Position numbers and translations under genes: made by a program. Of a stretch of DNA of 64,000 nucleotides, positions 8,417-17,685 are shown one piece after another. Each line of letters starts with the position of its first letter. Position 1 is the first letter of the stretch. Source of the DNA: Pedobacter miscanthi. GTDB lineage: Bacteria > Bacteroidota > Bacteroidia > Sphingobacteriales > Sphingobacteriaceae. The notes under the pieces are model-generated. The model did not search any database. It had not been told where the DNA came from and saw only the letters and a program-made list of their open reading frames with translations. The stretch covers positions 1 to 64,000 of the forward strand of contig NZ_QNQU01000001.1 in the NCBI RefSeq assembly GCF_003315595.1, given 5' to 3'.

Positions 8417-9901
8417 ATGGAAAACTTTACAATGCTGCAATATTTTCAATGGTACTACCCAGCTGACGGGAGCCTTTGGAAAAAAATAATAAACGAAGCG
8501 GCGGAACTGAAAACCTTTGGCATTGATACACTCTGGCTTCCGCCGGCACATAAGGGCATGGAAGGAAAATCTTCCGCCGGTTACGATGTATATGATCATT
8601 ACGATCTGGGTGAATTTGACCAAAAAGGAAGTGTAGCCACCAAATACGGAACAAAACAAGAACTGCTACAGGCCGTAAAAAGTGCCCAGGAAGCAGGGCT
8701 TCAGGTCTATATGGACATCGTGCTAAACCACCTAGGCGGAGGAGATGAAACGGAAAAGATTCCTGCCAGAAAGGTTAACCCTGAAAACCGCAACGAGTTC
8801 ATCTCTGACACCATCGAAATTGAGGCTTACACGAAATTTACTTTTCCGGGCAGGGCAGGGAAATATTCCGCTTTTCAGTGGGATTTCCAGTGTTTCACCG
8901 GAGTAGACTACGATGAACGCTCGAAGGAGTCTGCCATATACAGTATCCAGAATCAATATGGAGAAGGTTGGCAGGATGTCCTGGATACCGAAAACGGCAA
9001 TTATGATTACCTGATGCTTTGCGACATCGACTTTAGAAACCAAAGCGTGGTCGAGGAAATAAAGCGCTGGGGAGAATGGTTACATGAAACGGTGGGCTTT
9101 GACGGATTTAGGCTTGATGCGATCAAACATATGCCGGCAAGCTTTTTCAATGAATGGTTGGACCACATGCGGCTGGTTACCGGTAAGGAACTCTTCACTG
9201 TCGGCGAATACTGGTCGCCTGGGAAACTCGGTGATATGCTAAGGTACATTGAAGTTACAGAAGGGAGAATGTCCCTTTTTGATGCCTGCCTGCAGGGGAA
9301 TTTCTCCAATGCTTCCAAGCAGGGATCTGATTTCGATATGTCAAAAATCTTTGATGGGACCCTGGTAAGCTCCCGGCCTGAACTGGCGGTAACATTGGTC
9401 GAAAACCATGATACCCAGCCTCTGCAGTCTCTGGAACAGACAGTAGAACACTGGTTCCGTCCCTTAGCCTATGCCATGATTTTGCTCCGGGCAACGGGAT
9501 ACCCCTGTATTTTTTATCCGGACCTGTATGGTGCCAGTTATTGCGATGAAGGTAGAGACGGGGAACAGCATGAGGTTACACTGAAACCTGTTGGGGAAAT
9601 CCAAACCATGCTGGGCCTGCGGAAAAACAATCTCTATGGGAACCAGAGGGATTATCTTGATCATCCGAACTGCATCGGGTGGATTGTAGACGGGGATGCC
9701 GACCGTCCAGGATCAGGAATCGCTGTGCTGTTGTCCAATGGAGAGGCCGGATTTAAGGATATGGAGATGGGAAAACATTTTTGCGGAAAGATCTTCCGGG
9801 ACAGGCTGGGCAATATCGGTCAGGAAGTGATCATCAATGAAGAAGGTTGGGGAAGATTCCATTGCGAAGGAGCAAAGGTATCAGCTTACACAGCCGATTA
9901 A
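8417..9901 (+). CDS. Cytoplasmic alpha-amylase, GH13 family
   Basis: I chose the ATG at 8417, giving 494 aa that begin MENFTMLQYFQWY, the usual start of the intracellular GH13 subfamily 5 amylases. An upstream ATG at 8375 adds 14 unlikely residues. There is no signal peptide. The catalytic set is visible: nucleophile Asp in GFRLDAIKH (about residue 231), acid/base Glu in TVGEYWSPG (about 264) and transition-state Asp in VENHDTQ (about 331). DIVLNHLGG gives the conserved region I. It should hydrolyse internal alpha-1,4 bonds of glycogen or maltodextrins inside the cell. The DUF2252 gene follows 62 bp downstream. Confidence 0.93.
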   Translation: MENFTMLQYFQWYYPADGSLWKKIINEAAELKTFGIDTLWLPPAHKGMEGKSSAGYDVYDHYDLGEFDQKGSVATKYGTKQELLQAVKSAQEAGLQVYMDIVLNHLGGGDETEKIPARKVNPENRNEFISDTIEIEAYTKFTFPGRAGKYSAFQWDFQCFTGVDYDERSKESAIYSIQNQYGEGWQDVLDTENGNYDYLMLCDIDFRNQSVVEEIKRWGEWLHETVGFDGFRLDAIKHMPASFFNEWLDHMRLVTGKELFTVGEYWSPGKLGDMLRYIEVTEGRMSLFDACLQGNFSNASKQGSDFDMSKIFDGTLVSSRPELAVTLVENHDTQPLQSLEQTVEHWFRPLAYAMILLRATGYPCIFYPDLYGASYCDEGRDGEQHEVTLKPVGEIQTMLGLRKNNLYGNQRDYLDHPNCIGWIVDGDADRPGSGIAVLLSNGEAGFKDMEMGKHFCGKIFRDRLGNIGQEVIINEEGWGRFHCEGAKVSAYTAD

Positions 9902-9963
9902 ATACTTACGGGAAGTCCTGCAACACGTAAAAAAAGCCACAAAAATAATTTTAGTTAATTTCT

Positions 9964-11178
9964 ATGTCAACGCGTTCCGAAAATATAAAATCCTTTAACC
10001 GCAACAGAGTCCATGAAATGCTTGAGCTCAAATATGAAGCAATGAAAGAAAATGCTTTCAGATTTTACAGGGGTACCTGCGGGCTTTTTTATGAAAGGTT
10101 ATCGCAATTAAAAAGCATCCCAAAATCGCCTGTAGGATGGATCTGTGGTGATCTGCACCTGGAAAACTTTGGAAGTTACCGCGGCAACAATAATCTGGTC
10201 TATTTTGACCTGAATGATTTCGACGAGGCTATAAAGGCACCCGTACTTTGGGAGGTCATCCGGATGGTAACCAGCATACTGATTGCTTTTCAGACGCTTG
10301 AAATTGAATCAGACCAGGCCATGAACATGGCCGCGCTGTTTATCAAAAGTTACGCCACTACACTATTTGGAGGAAAGGCAATGGACCTGGATCCAAGAAC
10401 CTCAAAGGGGATTGTTTGTGATTTTCTTACCCGGGCAGAAAAAAGCACGTATGAAGACCTTCTCAGAAAGCGCACGCTTGAAAAACGTGGCAAGATACAA
10501 CTGGACCTGGAGGATGAACGCCATTTCAAACTTGATAAGGCGCTAAAGCGGGAATTGAAGGAACACATGATGGGCTGGTTAAGGGAAAACAGTGAAAGTC
10601 CATATAATTATAAGGTCAAGGACGTTGTTTACAGAATAGCAGGAACAGGGAGTCTGGGGCAAAAAAGATATCTGTTCTTGCTGAAAAGTACCATCAGAAA
10701 AGAAAACTACCTGCTGGTTGACATGAAACAGGCATTTCCATCATCACTGGCACCTTATGTCCGGGAACAACAGCCACACTGGCCTTCTGAGGCAGAGCGG
10801 ATTGTGGCCGTACAAAAAAGAATGCAGCATGTTTCTTCATCCCTCCTGTCAACAAGTAAGTTTAAAGGAGAAGATTACGTCATGCAGGAGCTTCAGCCGG
10901 TAAAAGATACCATTAAATTCAAGCTTATCCGGGAGGACTACCGGAATATGTACCAGGTAATTGATGACATGGGCATGCTTACAGCCTCATCACAGCTTAG
11001 AAGTTCGGGAATGGATGGCACGGCATCGAAAGATGAGCTGAAAGTCTTTGCCGCAAAAAAGAACTGGCAGCAAAGCCTTCTCACGATCTGTGCAGAGCAG
11101 GCGGCATTGGTATGTTCAGATTATGGCGCTTTTGAACAGGATTTCCGTAACGGAGATTACAGCTCAACTGAAAACTAA
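9964..11178 (+). CDS. DUF2252 family protein
   Basis: The 404-aa cytoplasmic protein contains the kinase-like signature GWICGDLHLENFG at about residues 59-71 and FDLNDFDEA near residue 82, both hallmarks of DUF2252. The motifs resemble the catalytic HxDxxxxN-type loop of aminoglycoside-phosphotransferase-like folds, so small-molecule or protein phosphotransfer is plausible but unproven. It lies close behind the amylase gene on the same strand and may be in one transcript. Length is normal for the family. Confidence 0.87.
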   Translation: MSTRSENIKSFNRNRVHEMLELKYEAMKENAFRFYRGTCGLFYERLSQLKSIPKSPVGWICGDLHLENFGSYRGNNNLVYFDLNDFDEAIKAPVLWEVIRMVTSILIAFQTLEIESDQAMNMAALFIKSYATTLFGGKAMDLDPRTSKGIVCDFLTRAEKSTYEDLLRKRTLEKRGKIQLDLEDERHFKLDKALKRELKEHMMGWLRENSESPYNYKVKDVVYRIAGTGSLGQKRYLFLLKSTIRKENYLLVDMKQAFPSSLAPYVREQQPHWPSEAERIVAVQKRMQHVSSSLLSTSKFKGEDYVMQELQPVKDTIKFKLIREDYRNMYQVIDDMGMLTASSQLRSSGMDGTASKDELKVFAAKKNWQQSLLTICAEQAALVCSDYGAFEQDFRNGDYSSTEN

Positions 11179-11189
11179 AAAAGGAAAAG

Positions 11190-11620
11190 GTAAAGCAACA
11201 AATAAAGAGAAATGGCAAACACCATTGCAGCAAATGCAAAAAAACATCATAGGCCTCACCAGCAAAACCGATACCGAACTTGCAGACTTTTTCAAACACA
11301 AAAACGGTACCGTATGCGCACGCCTGCTACCCAGCCAAATGAACCGCGAGCTGATACTGCCCCGGCAAAAATACGCTGGCAACGGCTCATGCCACTTGCC
11401 CTGGCCACACTGGCCATAAGCCCGGCCCAGGCACAAAAGATAAAACCAGCAGAGGTACAAACCCAGGGACCACTCACAGATACCAATGAAACCACACCAT
11501 CATCAGCCAGCCTCCCCCCAATACAAATCACTATAAAAGGAACTGTCATTGACCAGAGGAGCTGCAAGGTGTCCAGATCATCGAAAAGCGCAAATAATTC
11601 AAATGCTTTCCAATAATCTA
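11190..11620 (+). pseudogene. Decayed exported protein with carboxypeptidase-regulatory-like domain
   Basis: Pieces in different frames fit one Bacteroidota family. One frame reads NIIGLTSKTDTELADFF then NGTVCARLLPSQMNREL, the conserved front part of these proteins. A second frame continues with the hydrophobic segment LALATLAISPAQAQ and the start of the beta domain, IQITIKGTVID. A third has ELQGVQIIEKR. In intact relatives these are consecutive: a cytosolic start with Cys residues, a membrane segment, then the regulatory-like domain. At least two frameshifts and a missing C-terminus make this a pseudogene. Confidence 0.55.
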
Positions 11621-11819
11621 CTTTGGATAAAACATGTTTGTTTTTTTTCTAACCGAAAAGCCAATTGAACATAGGGCATTAATATAATGGGCAGCTAAAA
11701 AACCAATAAATACACATCAATTTTGTTTTCCAGGCGATAAATAGTGTTTTGCGTTCTGTGGCTTGATAAGCCCTGAGATTTTATGATATTTGTCAGGTCA
11801 ACCTTATAGCAACCATCTT

Positions 11820-12773
11820 GTGAAAGCTGCAAAATATTACCTGGCCGCTATATTCGCTTATGCGACCTGGGGCTTTTTTAGTTTAGTTTTAAAACCTTTA
11901 AGCGGATATTCTTCGGTGGATATTTTATTTTACCGCATTTTTAGCTGCGCGATATTAATGTTATTGATTACCACCTTGTTTAAACGTGCCGAATTGCTTA
12001 AAACCTTTTCTGATATTAAGGCCTTACCTCCTCGGCACAGACGCAATATGCTATTGCTGAATGTAGGCGGAAGTATTTTTTTAAATATCAACTGGTTCTC
12101 GTTTATTTACGTGCTCAACCATGTAAGCATCAAGGCTACCTCGCTTGCCTATTTGGTATGCCCGATAATTACCACAATACTTGCTTGCTGGCTTTTGCAC
12201 GAAAAGCTCAACAAAGTACAATGGACAGCCGTTGGGCTAAGTATACTAGGGTGCCTGATGTTATCGTATGCCAATATTATGGACATGGTTTACGGCATTG
12301 TTATTGGGTTTACTTATGCGGCTTACCTGGTAAGCCAGCGTAAAAATGCGGGGTTTGATAAGTTCATCCTGCTCACCTTCCACACTTCGCTTTCCGCGCT
12401 GATGTTGCTGCCCTTTTACCCCGCCTATAGCGGAGCCGTACCTACAGCGGCGTTATTTTGGTTATTGATAGAAGTTATAGCAGTTGGTTTTACAGTGATC
12501 CCACTGTTTTTGAATTTATATGCATTAAAAGGGTTAAACTCGTCAACAGTGGGTATGTTGCTCAACATTAACCCAATAATTGGTTTTGCAATAGCAGTTT
12601 TGGTATTCCATGAGCCCATTACCCCATTACAAACGGCAGCATACAGTACCATTTTTATATCGGTTATTGTTTTTAATGCGCATTACCTTTTTAAAAAAAA
12701 GCAAAGGCATCTGCCCGGCAGGGATAATGCAGACTTTGTCAAACAGACTGGTTGCTTAAACGAACCAAGCTAA
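11820..12773 (+). CDS. EamA/RarD-type membrane transporter
   Basis: The protein is a ten-helix DMT exporter with two EamA repeats. It begins near VKAAKYYLAAIFAYATWGFF and shows WFSFIYVLNHVSIKATSLAYL in the first half and LNSSTVGMLLNINPIIGF in the second, as in RarD proteins. No ATG is available in frame: GTG at 11820 fits the family start best, while TTG at 11790 would add ten residues. Export of metabolites or amino acids is likely; the substrate is unknown. The gene stands alone with no close neighbour on its strand. Confidence 0.85.
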   Translation: MKAAKYYLAAIFAYATWGFFSLVLKPLSGYSSVDILFYRIFSCAILMLLITTLFKRAELLKTFSDIKALPPRHRRNMLLLNVGGSIFLNINWFSFIYVLNHVSIKATSLAYLVCPIITTILACWLLHEKLNKVQWTAVGLSILGCLMLSYANIMDMVYGIVIGFTYAAYLVSQRKNAGFDKFILLTFHTSLSALMLLPFYPAYSGAVPTAALFWLLIEVIAVGFTVIPLFLNLYALKGLNSSTVGMLLNINPIIGFAIAVLVFHEPITPLQTAAYSTIFISVIVFNAHYLFKKKQRHLPGRDNADFVKQTGCLNEPS

Positions 12774-13180
12774 TGTTGCTCATTATAGGCCCATAAACCA
12801 GACCAGCAATTCAACCTTGGCATTAACCTGGTGAAGCCGTAGGTTACGCGGAGAGATACACATTAACCAGCCAAAACTAAATTAAACCACATACCATCCA
12901 CTATAAGCCGGTCTCAATAAATCTTTCCAGCGTTTATTAAATTTTAGGACCGCTATCTTTAATCATTATTTCAGAAGTAAATCAGGCCGAATATGATGTA
13001 CGGCTTCTGAATATAGAATTTTGCAGAAAAATCGAAGACAGGATAATCATTCCACCTAAATACCTAATAATGGGTATTTTAGATATAAATATAGATCTTT
13101 GGATTCGACTATCTCATCCGCCAGATAATATAATTTGTTTGGCTACCATGATCAATACTTAAATTAATCACTATCGCTCC
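12774..13180. other. Intergenic region
   Basis: No gene with a start codon is visible. A plus-strand frame without ATG stays open from about 12945 to 13161 and has partly protein-like text (SEVNQAEYDVRLLNIEF). It could be a remnant, but I cannot name it. The last 60 bp are AT-rich and should carry the promoter of the LpxR-like gene. Confidence 0.3.
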
Positions 13181-14269
13181 ATGAAAAAAACATTACTCCT
13201 ACCTATTTTATTGCTATTGCTTTCAACCAGCGCACAATCACAAAATTTAATCGACCCGACAAAGAGCGTAATGCTCTACACGGATGAAGATTTCAAACCG
13301 GTCCAGATTTTTGGAAAAGCTAACGATCAAAACTATACTATGGGATTTGGCCTAGGATTTAGTTCGCAATGGTTACACAAAAGCTGGGTGCTTTTCCCAA
13401 ATGAGATCATATCTTCCCTTTTTATCCGAAAAGACAAAAAGCAGGACACCGACATTGTTCGGCTTTCCCCATCCCTAACCTTGAACGGGACGGCATTTAC
13501 ACCGTTAGATCTAAGGCGGAGGGATGCGGTAATTGGTGACAGGCCATATGCATTTTTATTAACACTCTCTACTAAGGAGTTATTTTTGAACACTGACAAA
13601 AAGAGCCTTATTACCACAGAATTTTCTTATGGTTTAATGGGAACAAAAATCGGGCAATGGGTGCAGACCAAAATCCACCACATGATAAAAGATACAGCAA
13701 ATACACCAATTCCGATGGGCTGGGACAACCAGATATCGAAAGGTGGCGAACCGACTTTCCTGTATTCCTTAAAATATGAAAAATTACTGAGCTCAGTTAA
13801 ACTAGCTGAAATAAAAAATCTCTTTGAGCTTAAATATGGTGTTGAGGCTATGATAGGATATTATACCGGTGTTGCTGGCAATTTGGGTATCCGTTTTGGC
13901 CTTCTTGATCCCGCTAACTGGTACAAAGGGACTTCTCAGCTGAACAATCAACATGGGATAACGAAAGCTACCCCCCGATCGCATATTGAGGCTTACGTTT
14001 TCGCCAATGCAAGGCCCATGTATAAAATATACAATGAGTTGCTAAACGGCGGATTTAGGTCTTCTGTTTATACGCTTTCTTTTGATGAAGTTCAGCAAGC
14101 CTCGGTAGAGTGGAATTTTGGTATCGGACTTGCATTTCCAGGAAAACGCAACAATACTTTTGCAGTCAATTGGATGTTAAACGCAGGCAGAACCAGTGAG
14201 TTGAACACTGCTTTCAGCAGGTCACACCAATGGGGCACAATAAACTTAACCTACAACTTTGGTGGATAA
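13181..14269 (+). CDS. LpxR-like lipid A deacylase family outer-membrane protein
   Basis: The 362-aa product has a signal peptide (to about residue 20, ending SAQSQ) and ends in an amphipathic beta strand, INLTYNFGG, as outer-membrane barrels do. The segments DQNYTMGFGLG near residue 50 and GDRPYAFLLTLS near residue 120 match the conserved parts of the DUF2219/LpxR family (N-D-x-x-YT and DRPYA). The family contains Ca-dependent 3'-O-deacylases of lipid A that remodel the outer leaflet. The activity here is inferred from family resemblance only. The gene is monocistronic. Confidence 0.75.
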   Translation: MKKTLLLPILLLLLSTSAQSQNLIDPTKSVMLYTDEDFKPVQIFGKANDQNYTMGFGLGFSSQWLHKSWVLFPNEIISSLFIRKDKKQDTDIVRLSPSLTLNGTAFTPLDLRRRDAVIGDRPYAFLLTLSTKELFLNTDKKSLITTEFSYGLMGTKIGQWVQTKIHHMIKDTANTPIPMGWDNQISKGGEPTFLYSLKYEKLLSSVKLAEIKNLFELKYGVEAMIGYYTGVAGNLGIRFGLLDPANWYKGTSQLNNQHGITKATPRSHIEAYVFANARPMYKIYNELLNGGFRSSVYTLSFDEVQQASVEWNFGIGLAFPGKRNNTFAVNWMLNAGRTSELNTAFSRSHQWGTINLTYNFGG

Positions 14270-14679
14270 CCTTGTCAAAAGAAAAGTCCGCCAATCTGGT
14301 TTTTAAATAATTATACCCTTAGTAAATGCGTAAATTATATCCATTAGCGGAAAGTACAGCGCAGGATATAGTTACGCTCAGGCATTAGAAACAACAGACA
14401 CAAAAGGAGTTATGAATACACCACTAAGTGTATTTTACAAGACCTAATATTGCGCTGTATACCTAAAACCGCCATCTTTTGTTGAGCGTTTGGTCCTAGA
14501 TTAAAAAAAGGCTAATAAAACATGCAAAAACCAGTTACATGTACTCTCTATTATTATTTGTAATAGCCACTACTTAATCTGACAGTTGGTAGTTTTTACT
14601 AATTCATATTATTCCAGCCCAGTGTCCGCAGGACGCGAGGCTTCCGCCCGTCCAGTGGACGGGCGCCCCAATTATCCAA
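14270..14679. other. Intergenic region with a GC-rich palindrome
   Basis: No gene is visible. GCCCGTCC-AGT-GGACGGGC at 14646-14664 is a perfect 8-bp palindrome standing out from the AT-rich surroundings, and a smaller one (GTCC-GCA-GGAC) lies about 25 bp before it. It sits just beyond the 3' end of the minus-strand small gene. It lacks a T tract, so it looks more like a REP-type element than a classical terminator. Confidence 0.45.
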
Positions 14680-14859
14680 TCACGTTAAAGCGATCAGTTT
14701 CTGATAAAAATCCTCCCAGTAAGCACGCAACCTTTTGTCCAGCGCTGCAAATCTTGGATCTTCATCATACCTCCTTCTAAAAATATTCGCTTCCTTAATA
14801 GCAGCCTCCAAGTCTCTGACCCTGATAGGCCTCCCTGCAAAATCTATTACAATAACCAT
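14680..14859 (-). CDS. Small conserved-looking protein, 59 aa
   Basis: I start at the ATG at 14859 (MVIVIDFAGRPIRVRDL), preceded by GGAGAAAAAAGGAAATT, a good purine-rich ribosome site. A longer open frame upstream runs through the divergent neighbour. The product is charged, ending DKRLRAYWEDFYQKLIAL. Proteins of this size and style (a short beta start, then a helix with D-x-R-x-R-AYW) are common around mobile elements in Bacteroidota, but I do not know a function. The start is 22 bp from the divergent ORF at 14882. Confidence 0.6.
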   Translation of the reverse strand: MVIVIDFAGRPIRVRDLEAAIKEANIFRRRYDEDPRFAALDKRLRAYWEDFYQKLIALT

Positions 14860-14881
14860 AATTTCCTTTTTTCTCCTTAAA

Positions 14882-15187
14882 ATGAATAGCGCACCGGAGA
14901 CAGTTGAAACTTTGGAAAGGTTGAGGGAGCGGGCCCTGATCGCGTTGGAGAGCCAGAACGACGTTGTGGGATTGCGAATTGTATTAATCGATGTTTGTTT
15001 GGCAATTTCAAATTGTTCTCCAACAGGTTTTGACGAGGAGACAATAAAAAGTCTCAGACGCATGTTTACCCAAATCCGTACACGTTATAAGCAGCTCTAC
15101 GCGATGGACAGTTTTGATAAAAGCGATCTAATGTGGATAGCCCAACACATAGAAACCGTAATACTAAAATTAAAACTGGGGATTTAA
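14882..15187 (+). CDS. Hypothetical helical protein, 101 aa
   Basis: The ATG at 14882 gives a 101-aa, almost wholly helical protein (ETVETLERLRERALIAL and KRTMF/IRTRYKQLYAMD-type helices) without signal peptide or Cys motif. Longer open frame upstream overlaps the divergent small gene and is rejected. The 22-bp gap between the two divergent starts means both promoters must lie within the opposite gene or overlap, an arrangement often seen for paired accessory genes. No function can be given. Confidence 0.55.
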   Translation: MNSAPETVETLERLRERALIALESQNDVVGLRIVLIDVCLAISNCSPTGFDEETIKSLRRMFTQIRTRYKQLYAMDSFDKSDLMWIAQHIETVILKLKLGI

Positions 15188-15451
15188 GTTTCCGTTCAAA
15201 AAAGAATGACCCTATTTGTTATACTTCATCAAGTATAGAAGACATAAAAAGGTTGAGGACTTTAACCCCTGTACCACTGACGCACTCAACGTGGAAGATA
15301 AGCTGGCGCCAAAACTGAAAATACTGCATGGCGAATCATTATTATACAGCAAGGATGAGCCGAAGGAGCATCTCAGCATCCTAAAAATGGAGTTTTGATT
15401 TAATATGGTAGGTAAAAGCAGGACCCGTTCGTTTGTAATAAGAATTAATGT
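15188..15451. other. Short intergenic region with possible gene tail
   Basis: A plus-strand frame ending at 15398 reads LNVEDKLAPKLKILHGESLL and then DEPKEHLSILKMEF, which looks like the end of a protein. The upstream half of the same frame does not look coding. I regard it as a possible remnant rather than a gene. Confidence 0.25.
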
Positions 15452-17680
15452 TCATAATAACTCATCAAAATGTATGGGCAGATTATTGATGCGTTTGCCG
15501 GTGGCATGAAAAATCGCGTTGGCAATAGCCGCTGGTATGGCAACCAGACCAATCTCTCCCACACCTTTAACGCCTAACTCATTGATAAGTTCATCTTTTT
15601 CTTCTACAAAGATTACCTCCAATTGTTTAATATCTGCATGAACCGGAATATGGTATTCACCTAAATTCATATTCATGTATTTACCCAAGTTTTCATCAAG
15701 GATTGTTTCTTCATATAATGCTTTACTTATACCCCAAACCATGGAGCCAGTTATCTGACTGGTTGCAGTTTTAGGATTGATAATTTTTCCGGCCGCTACC
15801 GCAGTCACCGCTCGGGTTACTGTTATTGTTTTTAAATCTTTGTCTATCTCTACCTCCACAAAAGCCGCGCTATGCGTCATCTTGCTGTATTTGCGCAAAT
15901 CAAACATGTGTGGCGCTCCCAGATTGGTTGTCTTGATCGTTTTACCTTTGTTAGCCTGAACAATATCCGTCAACATTACATACACTTCAACTTGATTTTT
16001 TAAATACATACGGCCATGGGTAAACATTACATCTTTAAGTTCAGCATCTTTTAAAGGCGAATTAGTAATTTCTTTAGCTTTATCAAGTAATTTCTTTTTT
16101 AAAACATTAGCAGCAATCACTATAGCCGAACCCGTTGAAGCGGTCATGGCTGAACCACCCTGAAACATTGAAAAAGGTTTTTTGCTGTCGCCATAACCGA
16201 ATGTTACCTCATCCAGAGAAAGACCAAACTGATCTGCCGCAATTTGGGTCATAACTGTTAGCGTGCCGGTGCCAATATCTGTGGTAGCGTTATTGACCAG
16301 CAATTTACCTTCAGCATTTACGCCTATTTCAACCCTTGCTGGAAACTGGTAAGCATCCCAAATGCCTGTCGCCATACCGTACCCAATCAACTTATTGCCA
16401 TGGGTCATGCTACCTGGTTCAGGATTACGCTCATTCCAACCAAATTTTTCGGCAGCTTTCAAATAACAATCCTTCAAAGCTTTGCTGGTAAAAGGCTTAT
16501 CGGTTGACGGGTCTATTTCGGCGTAATTTTTTAACCGCAATTCCAGCGGGTCCATTTTGAGTTGATAGGCCAATTCATCCATGGTGCATTCTATCGCGTG
16601 TAATGCAGTGGAACCACCAGGAGCACGCATATCAATCGGGGTGTATAGATCTAAAGGCACTAGTTTATAGCTGAAAAGGGTATTATTTGCTGGGTAAAGT
16701 TTGTGGCTCCATTCTGCGACTAATTCTGCATAGTCTTCAAATTGAGAAGTTTCCGATAAGGCCAAGTGACTTAACGCGGTTAACTTTCCGTTCGTCTCGG
16801 CAGCAAAACGCAGTTTTTGTATTACCTGCGGGCGGTGACCGAAGGAGTACATCTGTTTACGGTCCAGGGTAACCCGCACATTCCGTTTTAATTCCAACGC
16901 TGCCATTACAGAAAAGAACAATTGGTATTGCGGACGCAGTCCTGAACCAAAACCGCCGCCCACAAATGGCGCTAATACTCTAACATCCTTAAAGTGAAGA
17001 CCAAATATATTGGCAACATATATCTGACTATTAATTGTTCCCTGCGTTTTATCGTAAATCGTTAACTTACCGTCTCCCTCATAAACTGTTGTAGTGGCAA
17101 ATAGTTCCATCGGGTTATGATGCTCTGTACTGTGCCGATATTCAGTAGCTACTTTAAACGGAGATTCATCATATGCTAAAGAAAAATCACCCTTAGGTTT
17201 GGGTGGAGGAGGTTTGAGTGCGGTTGCCAAACCTTTTTTAGCATTTCTCCCCTTTTCGATATTTCTATCTAAACGCGTCTCAAAATGCATTTCTTCATAC
17301 TTTATTTTAATTAAAGCAGAAGCCTCTCGGGCAATTTCAAATCTTTCAGCTACTATTAAAGCGACAGGTTGACCGTTATATTTTATCTCATTATCATGCA
17401 AAGGCTTAAAAACAGTGCCTGGCGGCGCATCCATATCGGTATACATGATGTCAAACCATGCCAAACCAGGTCGATTCTGATGTGTAAATACTTTTATCAC
17501 GCCTGGTAAAGCTAAGGCGTCGCTGGTATCTATCGAAATGATATGACCCTTGGTAATCGTGCTGTTAACCACATAACCATAAAGGAGATCGGGCACATTA
17601 TAATCCCCCGCATATTTAGCTGATCCTGTAACTTTTTGCCAGCCTTCTAGACGGCTGATTGCTTTTCCTATTTGTGTCAT
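15452..17680 (-). CDS. Molybdenum-binding subunit of PaoC/XdhA-type oxidoreductase
   Basis: Starting at the ATG at 17680 (MTQIGKAISRLEGWQKVTG), the product is about 742 aa, which is normal for this family. It has the N-terminal a/b hammerhead (TGSAKYAGD), the molybdopterin-binding motif GGGFGSG near residue 240 and the catalytic Glu region KGVGEIG near residue 710. It should bind molybdopterin-cytosine dinucleotide and oxidise aldehydes or N-heterocycles by hydroxylation. It is the last gene of a three-gene operon, 5 bp behind the FAD subunit. Confidence 0.92.
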   Translation of the reverse strand: MTQIGKAISRLEGWQKVTGSAKYAGDYNVPDLLYGYVVNSTITKGHIISIDTSDALALPGVIKVFTHQNRPGLAWFDIMYTDMDAPPGTVFKPLHDNEIKYNGQPVALIVAERFEIAREASALIKIKYEEMHFETRLDRNIEKGRNAKKGLATALKPPPPKPKGDFSLAYDESPFKVATEYRHSTEHHNPMELFATTTVYEGDGKLTIYDKTQGTINSQIYVANIFGLHFKDVRVLAPFVGGGFGSGLRPQYQLFFSVMAALELKRNVRVTLDRKQMYSFGHRPQVIQKLRFAAETNGKLTALSHLALSETSQFEDYAELVAEWSHKLYPANNTLFSYKLVPLDLYTPIDMRAPGGSTALHAIECTMDELAYQLKMDPLELRLKNYAEIDPSTDKPFTSKALKDCYLKAAEKFGWNERNPEPGSMTHGNKLIGYGMATGIWDAYQFPARVEIGVNAEGKLLVNNATTDIGTGTLTVMTQIAADQFGLSLDEVTFGYGDSKKPFSMFQGGSAMTASTGSAIVIAANVLKKKLLDKAKEITNSPLKDAELKDVMFTHGRMYLKNQVEVYVMLTDIVQANKGKTIKTTNLGAPHMFDLRKYSKMTHSAAFVEVEIDKDLKTITVTRAVTAVAAGKIINPKTATSQITGSMVWGISKALYEETILDENLGKYMNMNLGEYHIPVHADIKQLEVIFVEEKDELINELGVKGVGEIGLVAIPAAIANAIFHATGKRINNLPIHFDELL

Positions 17681-17685
17681 GAGAT

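Noticed and set aside
14646..14664. GC-rich palindrome as an intrinsic terminator
   Set aside because: Perfect stem, but no T tract on either strand; recorded as a palindrome only.
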